Assembly: GCA_044359525.1 (NCBI GenBank)
Contig: JBIKLY010000058.1
Coordinates: 1-23,554, forward strand
Direction of reading: 5' to 3'
Length of the DNA stretch: 23,554 bases
Origin: CAJBIL01 sp044359525
Lineage (GTDB): Bacteria; Pseudomonadota; Gammaproteobacteria; Burkholderiales; Rhodocyclaceae
Both the position numbers and the translations under genes were made by a program. The notes beneath the pieces were generated by a model. That model did not search any database, was not told where the DNA came from, and was given only the letters and a program-made list of their open reading frames with translations. Shown here one piece after another: positions 6,203 through 14,468 of this stretch (position 1 is its first letter; the number at the start of each line of letters is the position of its first letter).

Positions 6203-8605
6203 TCACCCGCCGGCCCGCCAGCGGCGAAGCAGCAGCGAATTCGACACCACAGAAACCGAACTCATGGCCATCGCTGCTCCGGCAATCACCGGATTGAGTA
6301 TCCCCAAAGCTGCCAGCGGAATACCGAGAATATTGTAGATGAATGCAAAAAACAGATTCTGGCGGATTTTGCCGAGCGTCGCACGCGATAGAAGAATGGC
6401 ATCGGCAACGCTGTTCAGATCGCTGCGCACCAGCGTCATGTCGGCCGCCGCAATCGCCGCGTCGGAACCGGCACCCATGGCAAAGCTGATGTCGGCAGCG
6501 GCCAGCGCCGGCGCATCGTTGATGCCGTCGCCGACCATCGCCACGACGACACCGCCAGCCTTGAGCGCATTCACCGCGGCCGCCTTGTCGCCAGGCAGGA
6601 TGCCGGCACGGAAGTCATCGATGCCGGCCTCGGCAGCAATCGCCGCCGCGGTCGCTTGATTGTCGCCGGTCAGCATCACGACGTGAATGCCCATCGCCTT
6701 GAGGCGAAGCACGGCAGCAGGCGAGGTATCGCGCAGCGGGTCGGCAATCGCCAGCAGTGCCAGTGCGCTGTCATTTTCAGCGAGAACGACAACGGTTTTT
6801 CCCGCTGCCTGCAGCGCGGCAATCTGCCCGGTCGGCAGCGCCATGCCGGCAAACCACGCCGGTGCGCCGAGACGCAATTTGCGACCGGCAACACCCCCTT
6901 CGACACCGTGCCCGGGAATCGCCCTGAAATCGCTCAGCGCCGGCAGCACGACTCCCGCCGCCTGCGCGCGCTGCAGCACGGCGCGCGCCAGCGGGTGTTC
7001 GGAACCCTGCTCAAGGCCGGCAGACAGCGCCAACGCTTCATCCGCCGCTGCCGAAAGGGCAATCAGATCGGTCAGCACGGGCTCACCACGCGTCAGCGTG
7101 CCGGTCTTGTCGACGGCCAGTACGCTGATTTTTTCGGCGCGCTCCAGCGCCTCGGCATTCTTCACCAGAATCCCGGCACGCGCGCCCTGCCCGGTGCCGA
7201 CCATGATCGCCGTCGGCGTCGCCAACCCGAGCGCGCAGGGACAGGCGATAACGAGGACGGCCACCGCATTGATCAGTGCCTCGCTGAAGACGCCGGCAAA
7301 AGCCCACCAGCCGACGAAGGTCGCCAACGCAATCGCACAGACGACCGGCACGAAGATCGCCGAAATACGGTCGGCCAGACGCTGCACCGGCGCCTTCGAA
7401 CCCTGTGCTTCGGCGACCAGACGGATGATGCCGGCAAGCAGCGTGTGTTCGCCGACGCCGGTGGCGCGGCAGCGCAGCATGCCTTCGCCGTTGGCCGTCG
7501 CGGCGAAGACGCGATCGCCGACGTGCTTGGCCACCGGCATGCTTTCACCGGTGAGCATCGCCTCGTTGACACTCGAGCCGCCTTCGAGCACCTCGCCGTC
7601 GACCGGCAGGCTCTCGCCGGGGCGCACGATAAAAATGTCGCCGGGGATCAGCAGGCCGGCATCGAGCTCAAGTAGCTGGCCGTCGCGTTCGACACGCGCC
7701 GTTTTCGGTTGCAGGCGCAGCAGCGCTTCGATCGCCACCGTGGTTTTCGCCTTGGCGCGCGCTTCGAGCAGCTTGCCGAGCAGGACCAGCGTGATCACCG
7801 CTGCCGAGGCTTCGAAATAGACATGCAGATGCGCCAGACCGGCGACCGTGACCACCAGGCTGAAGACGTAGGCCATCGTGGTGCCGAGCGCGACCAGCAC
7901 GTCCATGTTCGGACCGCCGCCACGCAGCGCCTTCCAGCCGCCATCGTAAAAACGCCAGCCGATCCAGAACTGCACCGGCGTCGCCAGCGCCAGCTGCAGC
8001 CAGCGCGGCAACAAATCCTCGTGCTGGTGCGCATCCCACCACGTGGCGCCGCTGAACATGGTGACCATCTGTGCCACCAGCGGCAAGGTCAACGCGGCGG
8101 AAATCCAGAAGCGGCGAAGTTCGGCGCGATAGGCAGCAAGCTTGCGCGCCTTGTCTTCCTCACGCGACCGGTCATTGGCCAGCCGGCCGGCAAAGCCGGC
8201 ACGCCCGATCGCAGCAATCAGCAGGGCCGGTGTGCTCATCCCCGGCCGATAACGAATGCGTGCGCGCTCGGCGGCCAGATTAACGCCCGCCTCCACGCCC
8301 GGCAGACGGTTCAGCACTTTTTCAAGGCGCGTCGAGCAAGCGGCGCAGGTCATCCCTTCGATGTCGAATTCAACAGTCTGCAGCGGCACGCTGAAGCCGG
8401 CTTTCTCGATCGCGGCAATGATCTCCGGGGCACTGCTTTGAGCAGACGCGAGATCAACCTGCGCGCGTTCGGTGGCCAGATTGACGCTGGCGGTCACCCC
8501 CGGCAAACGGTTGAGAAGTTTTTCGATACGCGCCGCACAAGCAGCACAGGTCATACCTTCGACAGGCAGATCAAGTCGTTGTGGCGCCTCACTTGATTCA
8601 GTCAT
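6203..8605 (-). CDS. copA: Cu(I)-exporting P1B-type ATPase
   Basis: An 800-residue inner-membrane pump that exports Cu(I) using ATP. Two N-terminal HMA domains carry GMTCAAC (Cys20/Cys23 and Cys87/Cys90). Then come the transmembrane segments, the actuator TGES (352-355), the metal-site CPCALG (455-460), the phosphorylation motif DKTGT (499-503), the SEHPLA HP motif (His537), TGDN (646-649) and GDGINDAPA (692-700). The last two helices contain the Tyr-Asn pair (757-758) and Met-Ser-Ser (781-783) diagnostic of the P1B-1 Cu(I) subclass. Two intact HMA domains argue against the cbb3-assembly pump CcoI. The start at 8605 is set by an ATGA overlap with uspA, implying translational coupling; longer readings run through uspA. 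Downstream lie the c-di-GMP enzyme and copZ. Confidence 0.96.
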   Translation of the reverse strand: MTESSEAPQRLDLPVEGMTCAACAARIEKLLNRLPGVTASVNLATERAQVDLASAQSSAPEIIAAIEKAGFSVPLQTVEFDIEGMTCAACSTRLEKVLNRLPGVEAGVNLAAERARIRYRPGMSTPALLIAAIGRAGFAGRLANDRSREEDKARKLAAYRAELRRFWISAALTLPLVAQMVTMFSGATWWDAHQHEDLLPRWLQLALATPVQFWIGWRFYDGGWKALRGGGPNMDVLVALGTTMAYVFSLVVTVAGLAHLHVYFEASAAVITLVLLGKLLEARAKAKTTVAIEALLRLQPKTARVERDGQLLELDAGLLIPGDIFIVRPGESLPVDGEVLEGGSSVNEAMLTGESMPVAKHVGDRVFAATANGEGMLRCRATGVGEHTLLAGIIRLVAEAQGSKAPVQRLADRISAIFVPVVCAIALATFVGWWAFAGVFSEALINAVAVLVIACPCALGLATPTAIMVGTGQGARAGILVKNAEALERAEKISVLAVDKTGTLTRGEPVLTDLIALSAAADEALALSAGLEQGSEHPLARAVLQRAQAAGVVLPALSDFRAIPGHGVEGGVAGRKLRLGAPAWFAGMALPTGQIAALQAAGKTVVVLAENDSALALLAIADPLRDTSPAAVLRLKAMGIHVVMLTGDNQATAAAIAAEAGIDDFRAGILPGDKAAAVNALKAGGVVVAMVGDGINDAPALAAADISFAMGAGSDAAIAAADMTLVRSDLNSVADAILLSRATLGKIRQNLFFAFIYNILGIPLAALGILNPVIAGAAMAMSSVSVVSNSLLLRRWRAGG

Positions 8606-9030
8606 TTCACGAGCATCACCGGACGATCGGCAAGGTGCACCACCTTGGCGGCCACCGAGCCGAGCACTGCAGCCGGCAAGGCACCGCGCCCGTGCGTTCC
8701 CATGAACACCATATCGCATTGCAACTCACGCGCCAGCTTGACAATGATTTCGGCAGCAGAACCGACGTGAATGTGGCGTTGAAAGACCAGCCCGGCATCG
8801 TTGAGCAGGGTTTCGGCCCTCACCAGCAAAGCTTCGCTCTCCTCGCGGTAATACGCCGCCAGTGCTTGCTGGCCGATCTGCTGCTGTACCCGCCCGACCG
8901 GAATCGGCGCATGCACCTGCAGCAAATGAATTACCGGCGCGTCGCGAAACCACGCCGCATGCTCGACAAATTGCGCCACAGCGCGATCTGAGCACACCGA
9001 GCCATCAACCGGGATCAAAACCGTGAACAT
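8602..9030 (-). CDS. Universal stress protein, UspA family
   Basis: A 142-residue cytosolic UspA-fold protein. The start at 9030 is fixed by a strong AGGAGGTG ribosome site seven bases upstream. The N terminus MFTVLIPVDGSVCSDRAV is the usual first strand with the nucleotide-binding Asp. The C-terminal MGTHGRGALPAAVLGSVAAKVVHLADRPVMLVK carries the GxxG...GS motif of ATP-binding members. The family responds to varied stresses; the specific role here is not known. It is the first gene of the copper run and overlaps copA by ATGA, so the two proteins are likely made in step. Together with the pump this suggests a stress-induced copper efflux transcript. Confidence 0.92.
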   Translation of the reverse strand: MFTVLIPVDGSVCSDRAVAQFVEHAAWFRDAPVIHLLQVHAPIPVGRVQQQIGQQALAAYYREESEALLVRAETLLNDAGLVFQRHIHVGSAAEIIVKLARELQCDMVFMGTHGRGALPAAVLGSVAAKVVHLADRPVMLVK

Positions 9031-9393
9031 CACACCTCCTTCACTTTTCCTTGGTACCCCACGGCAAATCTTCTCACCGACGGCCGTTTTTCGGCAAATG
9101 ACACCCGACACTTCGTCAGCAGAGCAGCAGATGAGCCGCAGATTGCCATTGCCGCCGTTATCAATTAGCCTGCTGAATCATTCAGGACATTGCTTGTCTG
9201 AGCAGCATAACAGCCTATGTTAGCCGCTGATCCTGAAAAAATTCGCAAACCAGGAAATGGCAAGACACGCAGTTCCGGCGCGGCTCACCTGCCATCACCG
9301 GCAGGCCATCAAGAAAACTGGATACTGGCCAGTGCTGCCGGATTGGTGGCATTCGCGCAAGCCCACAAACAACAAAGACGATTTCGCCCCGAT
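9031..9393. promoter_or_regulatory. Divergent promoter region between uspA-copA and the RND operon
   Basis: This 363-base gap separates two divergent operons and should hold both promoters. The clearest element is a perfect 13-base palindrome CTGAAT-C-ATTCAG at 9173-9185, a reasonable operator candidate. I see no convincing CueR-type or FNR-type site. The plus strand is open from 9217, but translating it would bury the lipoprotein signal peptide of the next gene 59 residues in, so I treat it as leader. Confidence 0.5.
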
Positions 9394-10497
9394 ATGAAGC
9401 CCAGCACTCCCGGAACCACTGTCCGCCGCCTGCTCTGTCCAACATTGCTGGCTGTCGCCCTGGCTGCCTGTGGCGACGCACCCCAGGATAAAACTTCACC
9501 AACCGCTGCCACCAAACCGGCGTTGACCGTTACGACAATCACGCCACAACTGCTCGACTGGCCGCAAACACTCAAGGCCAGTGGCAATATCGCCGCCTGG
9601 CAGGAGGCGGTGATTGGCCCGGAAATCAGCAACTACCGGATCACCGAAATTCATGCCAATGTTGGCGATCAGGTCAAACGCGGCGAGCTACTGGCACGTA
9701 TTGCCAGCGACACGGTACAGAGCGAACTGGCCGAAAACCGCGCCACCGTTGCCGAAGCAGAGGCCACCCTGAGCGAAGCTCGGGCAAATTCCGAACGTGC
9801 GGCACTGCTTCGTGAAAAGGGTTTTTACAGCGCACAACAGGGCCTGCAGACCCAGACAGCCGCCGACACGGCGCTGGCCCGCCTCAATGCCGCCAAAGCC
9901 CGCCTGCAATCAGCTGAGTTGAAGCGCTCAAAAGCCGCCGTCCTGGCACCGGACGACGGGATCATTTCAGCACGAACCGCGACAGTTGGTACGCTAACCC
10001 AACCGGGACAGGAGCTGTTTCGTCTGATTCGCGGTGGTCGCCTGGAATGGCGAGCCGAAGTTACGGCAGCCGAAATCAGCAAACTCGCCCCCGGCCAGAC
10101 AGCCAGCCTGAACAGCCCGAACAATGAGGTGGTGGAGGGCGTGATCCGCGCAGTCGCACCGACCGTCGACCCGCAAACCCGCATCGGGCTGGTCTATGTC
10201 GATATCCCCGCAAGCGCATCTCAGGTGCTCGGTGCGGGGATGTTTGCGCGCGGCGAGTTTCGCCTTGGCCAGCGCCCGGCACTCACCCTCCCCCAATCGG
10301 CGATTCTCTTGCGCGAAGGATTCAGCTATGTATTCCGGGTTAATGGCGACAAACTGACGCAGACAAAGATCGGTATCGGACGTCGTAACGCCGACCGAGT
10401 CGAAGTCAGCGGACTCGACGCCGCTGCACTGGTTGTCAGCGACGGCGTCGGCTTCCTCGCCGACGGCGACACCGTCCGCATCGTCGCTGCCCGCTAG
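9394..10497 (+). CDS. RND efflux membrane-fusion lipoprotein
   Basis: A 367-residue periplasmic adaptor (HlyD/AcrA family) that links an RND pump to an outer-membrane channel. The start at 9394 gives a clean lipoprotein signal peptide: basic MKPSTPGTTVRR, a hydrophobic stretch, and lipobox L-A-A-Cys26. Next come a barrel-sandwich/lipoyl half (GNIAAWQEAVIGPEISNYRITEIHANVGDQVKRGELLARI), an alpha-helical hairpin (about residues 110-190 with many Ala/Glu), the returning lipoyl half (VLAPDDGIISARTATVGTLTQPGQELFRLI) and beta-barrel and membrane-proximal domains. No strong Shine-Dalgarno precedes the ATG. The RND gene starts 14 bp after the stop, so the two form an operon. No TolC-like gene is present in the window; the channel must be shared or elsewhere. 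Confidence 0.92.
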   Translation: MKPSTPGTTVRRLLCPTLLAVALAACGDAPQDKTSPTAATKPALTVTTITPQLLDWPQTLKASGNIAAWQEAVIGPEISNYRITEIHANVGDQVKRGELLARIASDTVQSELAENRATVAEAEATLSEARANSERAALLREKGFYSAQQGLQTQTAADTALARLNAAKARLQSAELKRSKAAVLAPDDGIISARTATVGTLTQPGQELFRLIRGGRLEWRAEVTAAEISKLAPGQTASLNSPNNEVVEGVIRAVAPTVDPQTRIGLVYVDIPASASQVLGAGMFARGEFRLGQRPALTLPQSAILLREGFSYVFRVNGDKLTQTKIGIGRRNADRVEVSGLDAAALVVSDGVGFLADGDTVRIVAAR

Positions 10498-10511
10498 ACG
10501 GCGCGATCCTC

Positions 10512-13500
10512 ATGGCCGCCATCAACGTTTCCGCCTGGTCGATCCGTAACCCGATTCCGGCAGTTTTGCTCTTCCTGATGCTCACCCTGTTCGGCCTGAT
10601 GGCCTTCAAGAGCATGAAAATCCAGCAGTTCCCCGATATTGACCTGCCAACGGTCACAGTCACCGCCTCCCTGCCCGGCGCCGCGCCGGCCCAAATGGAA
10701 ACTGAAGTAGCGCGCAAGATCGAGAACTCGGTCGCCACGCTGCAGGGCCTCAAGCACATCTATACCAAGGTGCAGGATGGCACGACCACCGTCACGGCCG
10801 AATTCCGTCTGGAAAAGCCAACACAGGAAGCCGTTGATGACGTTCGCGATGCGGTATCTCGCATCCGTGCCGACCTGCCCGGCGAGCTCAAGGACCCGGT
10901 GATTTCCAAAGCAAATCTTGCCGGCTCGCCGATTCTCACCTACACCGTCGCTTCGGACCGGATGGACGACGAGGCCTTGTCTTGGTTCGTCGACAACACG
11001 ATCAGCAAGCGCATGCTCAGCGTACGTGGCGTCGGCGCCGTATCGCGCGTCGGCGGTGTGACGCGCGAGATTAGTGTCGAACTCGACCCTTCGCGCTTAC
11101 TGGCGCTGCGCGCAACTGCCGCCGATGTTTCGCGACAGTTGCGTCAGATTCAGCAGGATGCAGCAGGCGGGCGAGCCGACGTCGGCGGCGCCGAACAATC
11201 AGTACGCACCATCGCCACCGTGCAATCGGCCGAGGAACTCGGGTCGATCGAAATTGCCCTCGCCGATGGCCGGCGTGTCCGCCTTAACGAGCTGGCAACG
11301 GTCAGCGACACCGTGGCCGAGCGGCGGTCGGCAGCACTGCTCAATGGCAAGCCTGTGGTCGGCTTCGAGATCGTGCGCAGTCGCGGCGCCGGCGAGGTCG
11401 ATGTGGCCGGGGGCGTACGTGCAGCGCTGGAAAAACTGAAAACGGAGCACCCCGATATCACCATCATCGAAGCCTTCAATTTCGTTGATCCGGTGATCGA
11501 AAATTTCGAAGGCTCAATGGCCCTGCTGATCGAAGGGGCTGTGCTCGCCGTGCTGGTCGTGTGGCTCTTCCTGCGCGACTGGCGGGCCACCCTGGTGTCG
11601 GCCACAGCCCTTCCCCTCTCAGCCATTCCAACCTTCGGCGTGATGTACCTGATGGGCTTCTCGCTCAACGTGGTGACATTGCTGTCGATGTCACTGATCG
11701 TCGGCATTCTGGTTGATGACGCGATCGTCGAAATCGAAAACATCATGCGCCATCTGCGCATGGGCAAGACGCCTTTTCAAGCAGCGATGGATGCGGCTGA
11801 CGAAATCGGACTGGCAGTGATCGCCACCACCTTCACGCTGATCGCGGTCTTTCTGCCGACGGCGTTCATGAGTGGCGTACCAGGCAAGTTCTTCGTCCAG
11901 TTCGGCTGGACCGCGGCCATCGCCGTATTTTTCTCCCTGGTCGTTGCGCGCATGCTGACACCGATGATGGCCGCCTATATCCTCCGTCCGCCCGACAACA
12001 CCCATCACGAACCACGCTGGCTCGAAGCCTACACGGGCTGGGCAGCGTGGTGCCTAAAACACCGGATCGCCACGACGATTGCAGCCCTTGCATTCTTTTT
12101 TGGCTCCTTTGCGCTGGTTCCCCTGCTACCGACCGGCTTCATTCCACCGGATGATCTGTCGCAAACCCAGGTTTATATCGCACTGCAGCCAGGCAGCACC
12201 TTCGAGGAAACGCTCGGCGCCGCCGAGGCCGCACGCCGGATCGTCGAGCAAAACACCCATGTCCGGATGGTCTATACGGCAATCGGCGGCGGCGCGGCAG
12301 GCAGCGACCCGTTTGTCCCACGCGGCGCATCCGAAGTCCGCAAAGCAACCCTGACCATCAACCTGACGCCGCGCAAGCAACGAGGTGGCGTCAAGAAACA
12401 GGTGGTCGAGCGCGAATTGCGCGAAGCACTGGCCGTTTTGCCTGGCGTTCAGGTGCGCGTCGGCTTTGCCGGTTCCAGTGAAAAATACGTCCTGGTACTG
12501 GCCAGCGAAAACGGCCCCTTGCTTGCCGAACACGGACGCGTCGTCGAGCGCGAACTGCGCACCATTCCCGGCATCGGCGCGGTCACCTCGACAGCCAGCC
12601 TGACCCGACCCGAACTGCTTGTCCGCCCTGACTTTTCCCGCGCAGCCGACCTTGGCGTGACCTCGGCCGCGATCGCCGAAGTACTGCGCATTGCCACGGC
12701 CGGCGACTACGACCAAAGCATCGCCAAACTGAATCTTGCACAACGGCAGCTACCCATCGTCGTCAAACTGCCCGCAGCGGCACGCCAGGACTTGCATTTG
12801 TTGGGACGCCTGACCGTCGCCGGCAAGCATGGGCCGGTGATGATCAGCAATGTCGCCAGCCTGGAAATCACCGGAGGACCAGCCGAAATTGACCGCTACG
12901 ATCGCCTGCGCAATATCAACTTCGAAATCGAGCTTGGTCAGTTGCCGCTCGGCGAGGTGGAAAGCCGGACACTCGCGCTGCCCAGCCTGAAACAACTTCC
13001 GCCGGGCATTCTGCAAACAACCATCGGCGATGCCGAGGCCATGGGTGAACTGTTCGCCAGTTTCAGCATCGCCATGCTGACCGGAGTGCTCTGTATTTAC
13101 GTTGTTCTCGTCCTGCTGTTCAAGGATTTTATTCAGCCAGCCACCATCCTGACGGCGCTGATACTGTCGATTCCGGGTGCATTTCTGGCGCTGTTCGTGA
13201 CACAGACAGCGCTCTCGATGCCATCAATGATCGGCCTGATCATGCTGATGGGCATCGCTACCAAAAACTCGATCCTGCTCATCGATTATGTCATTCTGGC
13301 TCGCCGCGACTATGGCCTTGACCGCTGGCATGCCTTGCTCGACGCCTGCCGCAAGCGGGCCCGGCCAATCATCATGACGACGGTCGCGATGGGTGCCGGC
13401 ATGCTGCCGATCGCCATCGGCATCGGCGCCGACCCGAGCTTCCGTGCCCCAATGGCGATTGTCGTGATTGGCGGGTTGATCACCTCGACTTTTCTCAGCC

Positions 13501-13583
13501 TGCTGGTGATACCCGTCGTTTTCACGTACGTCGATGACGCAATCAACCGCATCGGGAAGTTCTTTGCCAAACCGGAAGTCTGA
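10512..13583 (+). CDS. RND-family (HAE-type) multidrug efflux permease
   Basis: A 1023-residue inner-membrane proton/drug antiporter, of normal length for the AcrB/MdtB group. Typical N terminus: a transmembrane helix after SIRNPIPAVLLFLMLTLFGL, then the FPDIDLPTVTVTASLPGAAP phrase opening the first periplasmic porter domain. The proton-relay residues are present: adjacent aspartates in GILVDDAIVEIENIM (TM4) and the lysine of MGIATKNSILLIDY (TM10). The family repeat of two 6-helix halves with two large periplasmic loops is clear. These features place it with drug/hydrophobic-compound exporters rather than with heavy-metal (CusA-type) pumps, which carry a different TM4 pattern and Met residues. 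The substrate is unknown. It follows its adaptor gene by 14 bp and converges on the TauE/SafE-like gene with 5 bp between stops. Confidence 0.95.
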   Translation: MAAINVSAWSIRNPIPAVLLFLMLTLFGLMAFKSMKIQQFPDIDLPTVTVTASLPGAAPAQMETEVARKIENSVATLQGLKHIYTKVQDGTTTVTAEFRLEKPTQEAVDDVRDAVSRIRADLPGELKDPVISKANLAGSPILTYTVASDRMDDEALSWFVDNTISKRMLSVRGVGAVSRVGGVTREISVELDPSRLLALRATAADVSRQLRQIQQDAAGGRADVGGAEQSVRTIATVQSAEELGSIEIALADGRRVRLNELATVSDTVAERRSAALLNGKPVVGFEIVRSRGAGEVDVAGGVRAALEKLKTEHPDITIIEAFNFVDPVIENFEGSMALLIEGAVLAVLVVWLFLRDWRATLVSATALPLSAIPTFGVMYLMGFSLNVVTLLSMSLIVGILVDDAIVEIENIMRHLRMGKTPFQAAMDAADEIGLAVIATTFTLIAVFLPTAFMSGVPGKFFVQFGWTAAIAVFFSLVVARMLTPMMAAYILRPPDNTHHEPRWLEAYTGWAAWCLKHRIATTIAALAFFFGSFALVPLLPTGFIPPDDLSQTQVYIALQPGSTFEETLGAAEAARRIVEQNTHVRMVYTAIGGGAAGSDPFVPRGASEVRKATLTINLTPRKQRGGVKKQVVERELREALAVLPGVQVRVGFAGSSEKYVLVLASENGPLLAEHGRVVERELRTIPGIGAVTSTASLTRPELLVRPDFSRAADLGVTSAAIAEVLRIATAGDYDQSIAKLNLAQRQLPIVVKLPAAARQDLHLLGRLTVAGKHGPVMISNVASLEITGGPAEIDRYDRLRNINFEIELGQLPLGEVESRTLALPSLKQLPPGILQTTIGDAEAMGELFASFSIAMLTGVLCIYVVLVLLFKDFIQPATILTALILSIPGAFLALFVTQTALSMPSMIGLIMLMGIATKNSILLIDYVILARRDYGLDRWHALLDACRKRARPIIMTTVAMGAGMLPIAIGIGADPSFRAPMAIVVIGGLITSTFLSLLVIPVVFTYVDDAINRIGKFFAKPEV

Positions 13584-13592
13584 CCTCGTCAG
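13580..13592. terminator. Short hairpin covering both convergent stop codons
   Basis: CTGAC-CTC-GTCAG is a perfect 5-bp stem. Its left arm contains the TGA of the RND gene and its right arm the TGA of the convergent TauE/SafE-like gene. The stem is short and lacks a strong T-run, so terminator function is uncertain. Confidence 0.3.
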
Positions 13593-14263
13593 AAAATCAG
13601 CTGCAGCGTGCCGTACAGGCCCCAGACGCCGAAACCGAGAACCAGCAGCCCGGCCGCCCAACGGACGAGGGGCAAGGCAGCGTAGGCCTTGAGGCGAACC
13701 GCCAGCAGGCCAGCCAGAAGCAGGTTGGGCAACGTGCCCAGGCCAAAAGCCAGCATCATTCCGGCCCCATGCAACGCCGAGCCACTGGTCAGGGCGGTAG
13801 CCAAGGCACTGTACACCAGACCACAAGGCAGCCAGCCCCACAGCAGGCCAAGCGGAAAAGCCTGCGCAACTGAACGCGCAGGCAGATAGCGCTTGCTCAA
13901 GGGCTGCAGGTGAACCCACAATTTCTTGCCGAAACGCTCGGTAAACGCCAGCGTTTGCGTGATGCCGATCAGGTAGAGGCCAAGGGCAACAAGCATCAGA
14001 TTGGCCAGCACATAAAGCGTGATACGCACCGGTAACTGGCCGGAGAGCGTCAGACTCAGGCCACCGAGCGCACCAGCAATGGCGCCGGCCGCCGCGTAGC
14101 TGGTAATGCGACCGCTGTTGTAGGCCAGATGCAAGACGAATCCCGACGGCCCCCCCATCGACAGCGCACTGACAATCCCGCCGCACATGCCGATGCAATG
14201 CGTCCCGCCAAGCAGGCCGATCAGGAACAGGGCGAGGTAAGCAGAGGCTGAAAATTCAGGCAT
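13589..14263 (-). CDS. Sulfite exporter TauE/SafE-like membrane protein (COG2836 type)
   Basis: A 224-residue protein with about six transmembrane segments. The first helix carries GLLGGTHCIGMCGGIVSAL, a Cys-containing signature of the COG2836/DsbD-transmembrane-like branch, and a later segment has LPCGLVYSAL. These Cys positions suggest metal or thiol handling in the membrane rather than sulfite export. In many beta- and gammaproteobacteria this gene lies between the cbb3 cytochrome oxidase assembly genes (ccoGHIS) and hemN-fnr, and it is thought to help copper delivery for the oxidase. The same order relative to hemN and fnr is seen here, though no cco genes are in the window. About 200 bp with a large palindromic repeat separates it from hemN, so it may have its own promoter. 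Confidence 0.88.
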   Translation of the reverse strand: MPEFSASAYLALFLIGLLGGTHCIGMCGGIVSALSMGGPSGFVLHLAYNSGRITSYAAAGAIAGALGGLSLTLSGQLPVRITLYVLANLMLVALGLYLIGITQTLAFTERFGKKLWVHLQPLSKRYLPARSVAQAFPLGLLWGWLPCGLVYSALATALTSGSALHGAGMMLAFGLGTLPNLLLAGLLAVRLKAYAALPLVRWAAGLLVLGFGVWGLYGTLQLIF

Positions 14264-14344
14264 GAGTCATCAGCAAGGTGAGGAGAAAGCAGGATTCTAC
14301 GACACGCCGGAAAAATCCTCAGAGGCCGTAAAAAACAAAAAACT

Positions 14345-14442
14345 TACCGCAGAGGCGCAGAGACGCAGAGATTTCGCAGAGAAAACCTAAACAAAAACAG
14401 TTCTTCTCTGCGTTTCCTCTGCGTCTCTGCGCCTCTGCGGTA
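14345..14442. repeat. CGCAGAG-type long palindromic repeat
   Basis: The left arm (14345-14384) starts TACCGCAGAGG and continues as CGCAGAG units at 8-base spacing. The right arm (14404-14442) is its near-perfect complement, made of CTCTGCG units and ending GCGGTA. The copies at 861-924 and 2057-2213 share this layout. It lies 26 bp after the hemN stop, and a transcript reading through would fold into a very long hairpin, so it may serve as the hemN transcript end. The remaining 14264-14344 shows nothing recognisable. Confidence 0.9.
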
Positions 14443-14468
14443 GGGTTTGAGAAGTTTTCACAAGCCGG

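Noticed and set aside
6203..8605. The P-type ATPase as the cbb3-oxidase assembly pump CcoI, given the nearby hemN-fnr
   Set aside because: Two intact GMTCAAC domains and the linked copper chaperone fit CopA; no cco genes are adjacent.
9217..9393. N-terminal extension of the membrane-fusion protein starting at 9217
   Set aside because: It would place the lipoprotein signal peptide and lipobox about 60 residues inside the protein; the ATG at 9394 gives a normal lipoprotein.
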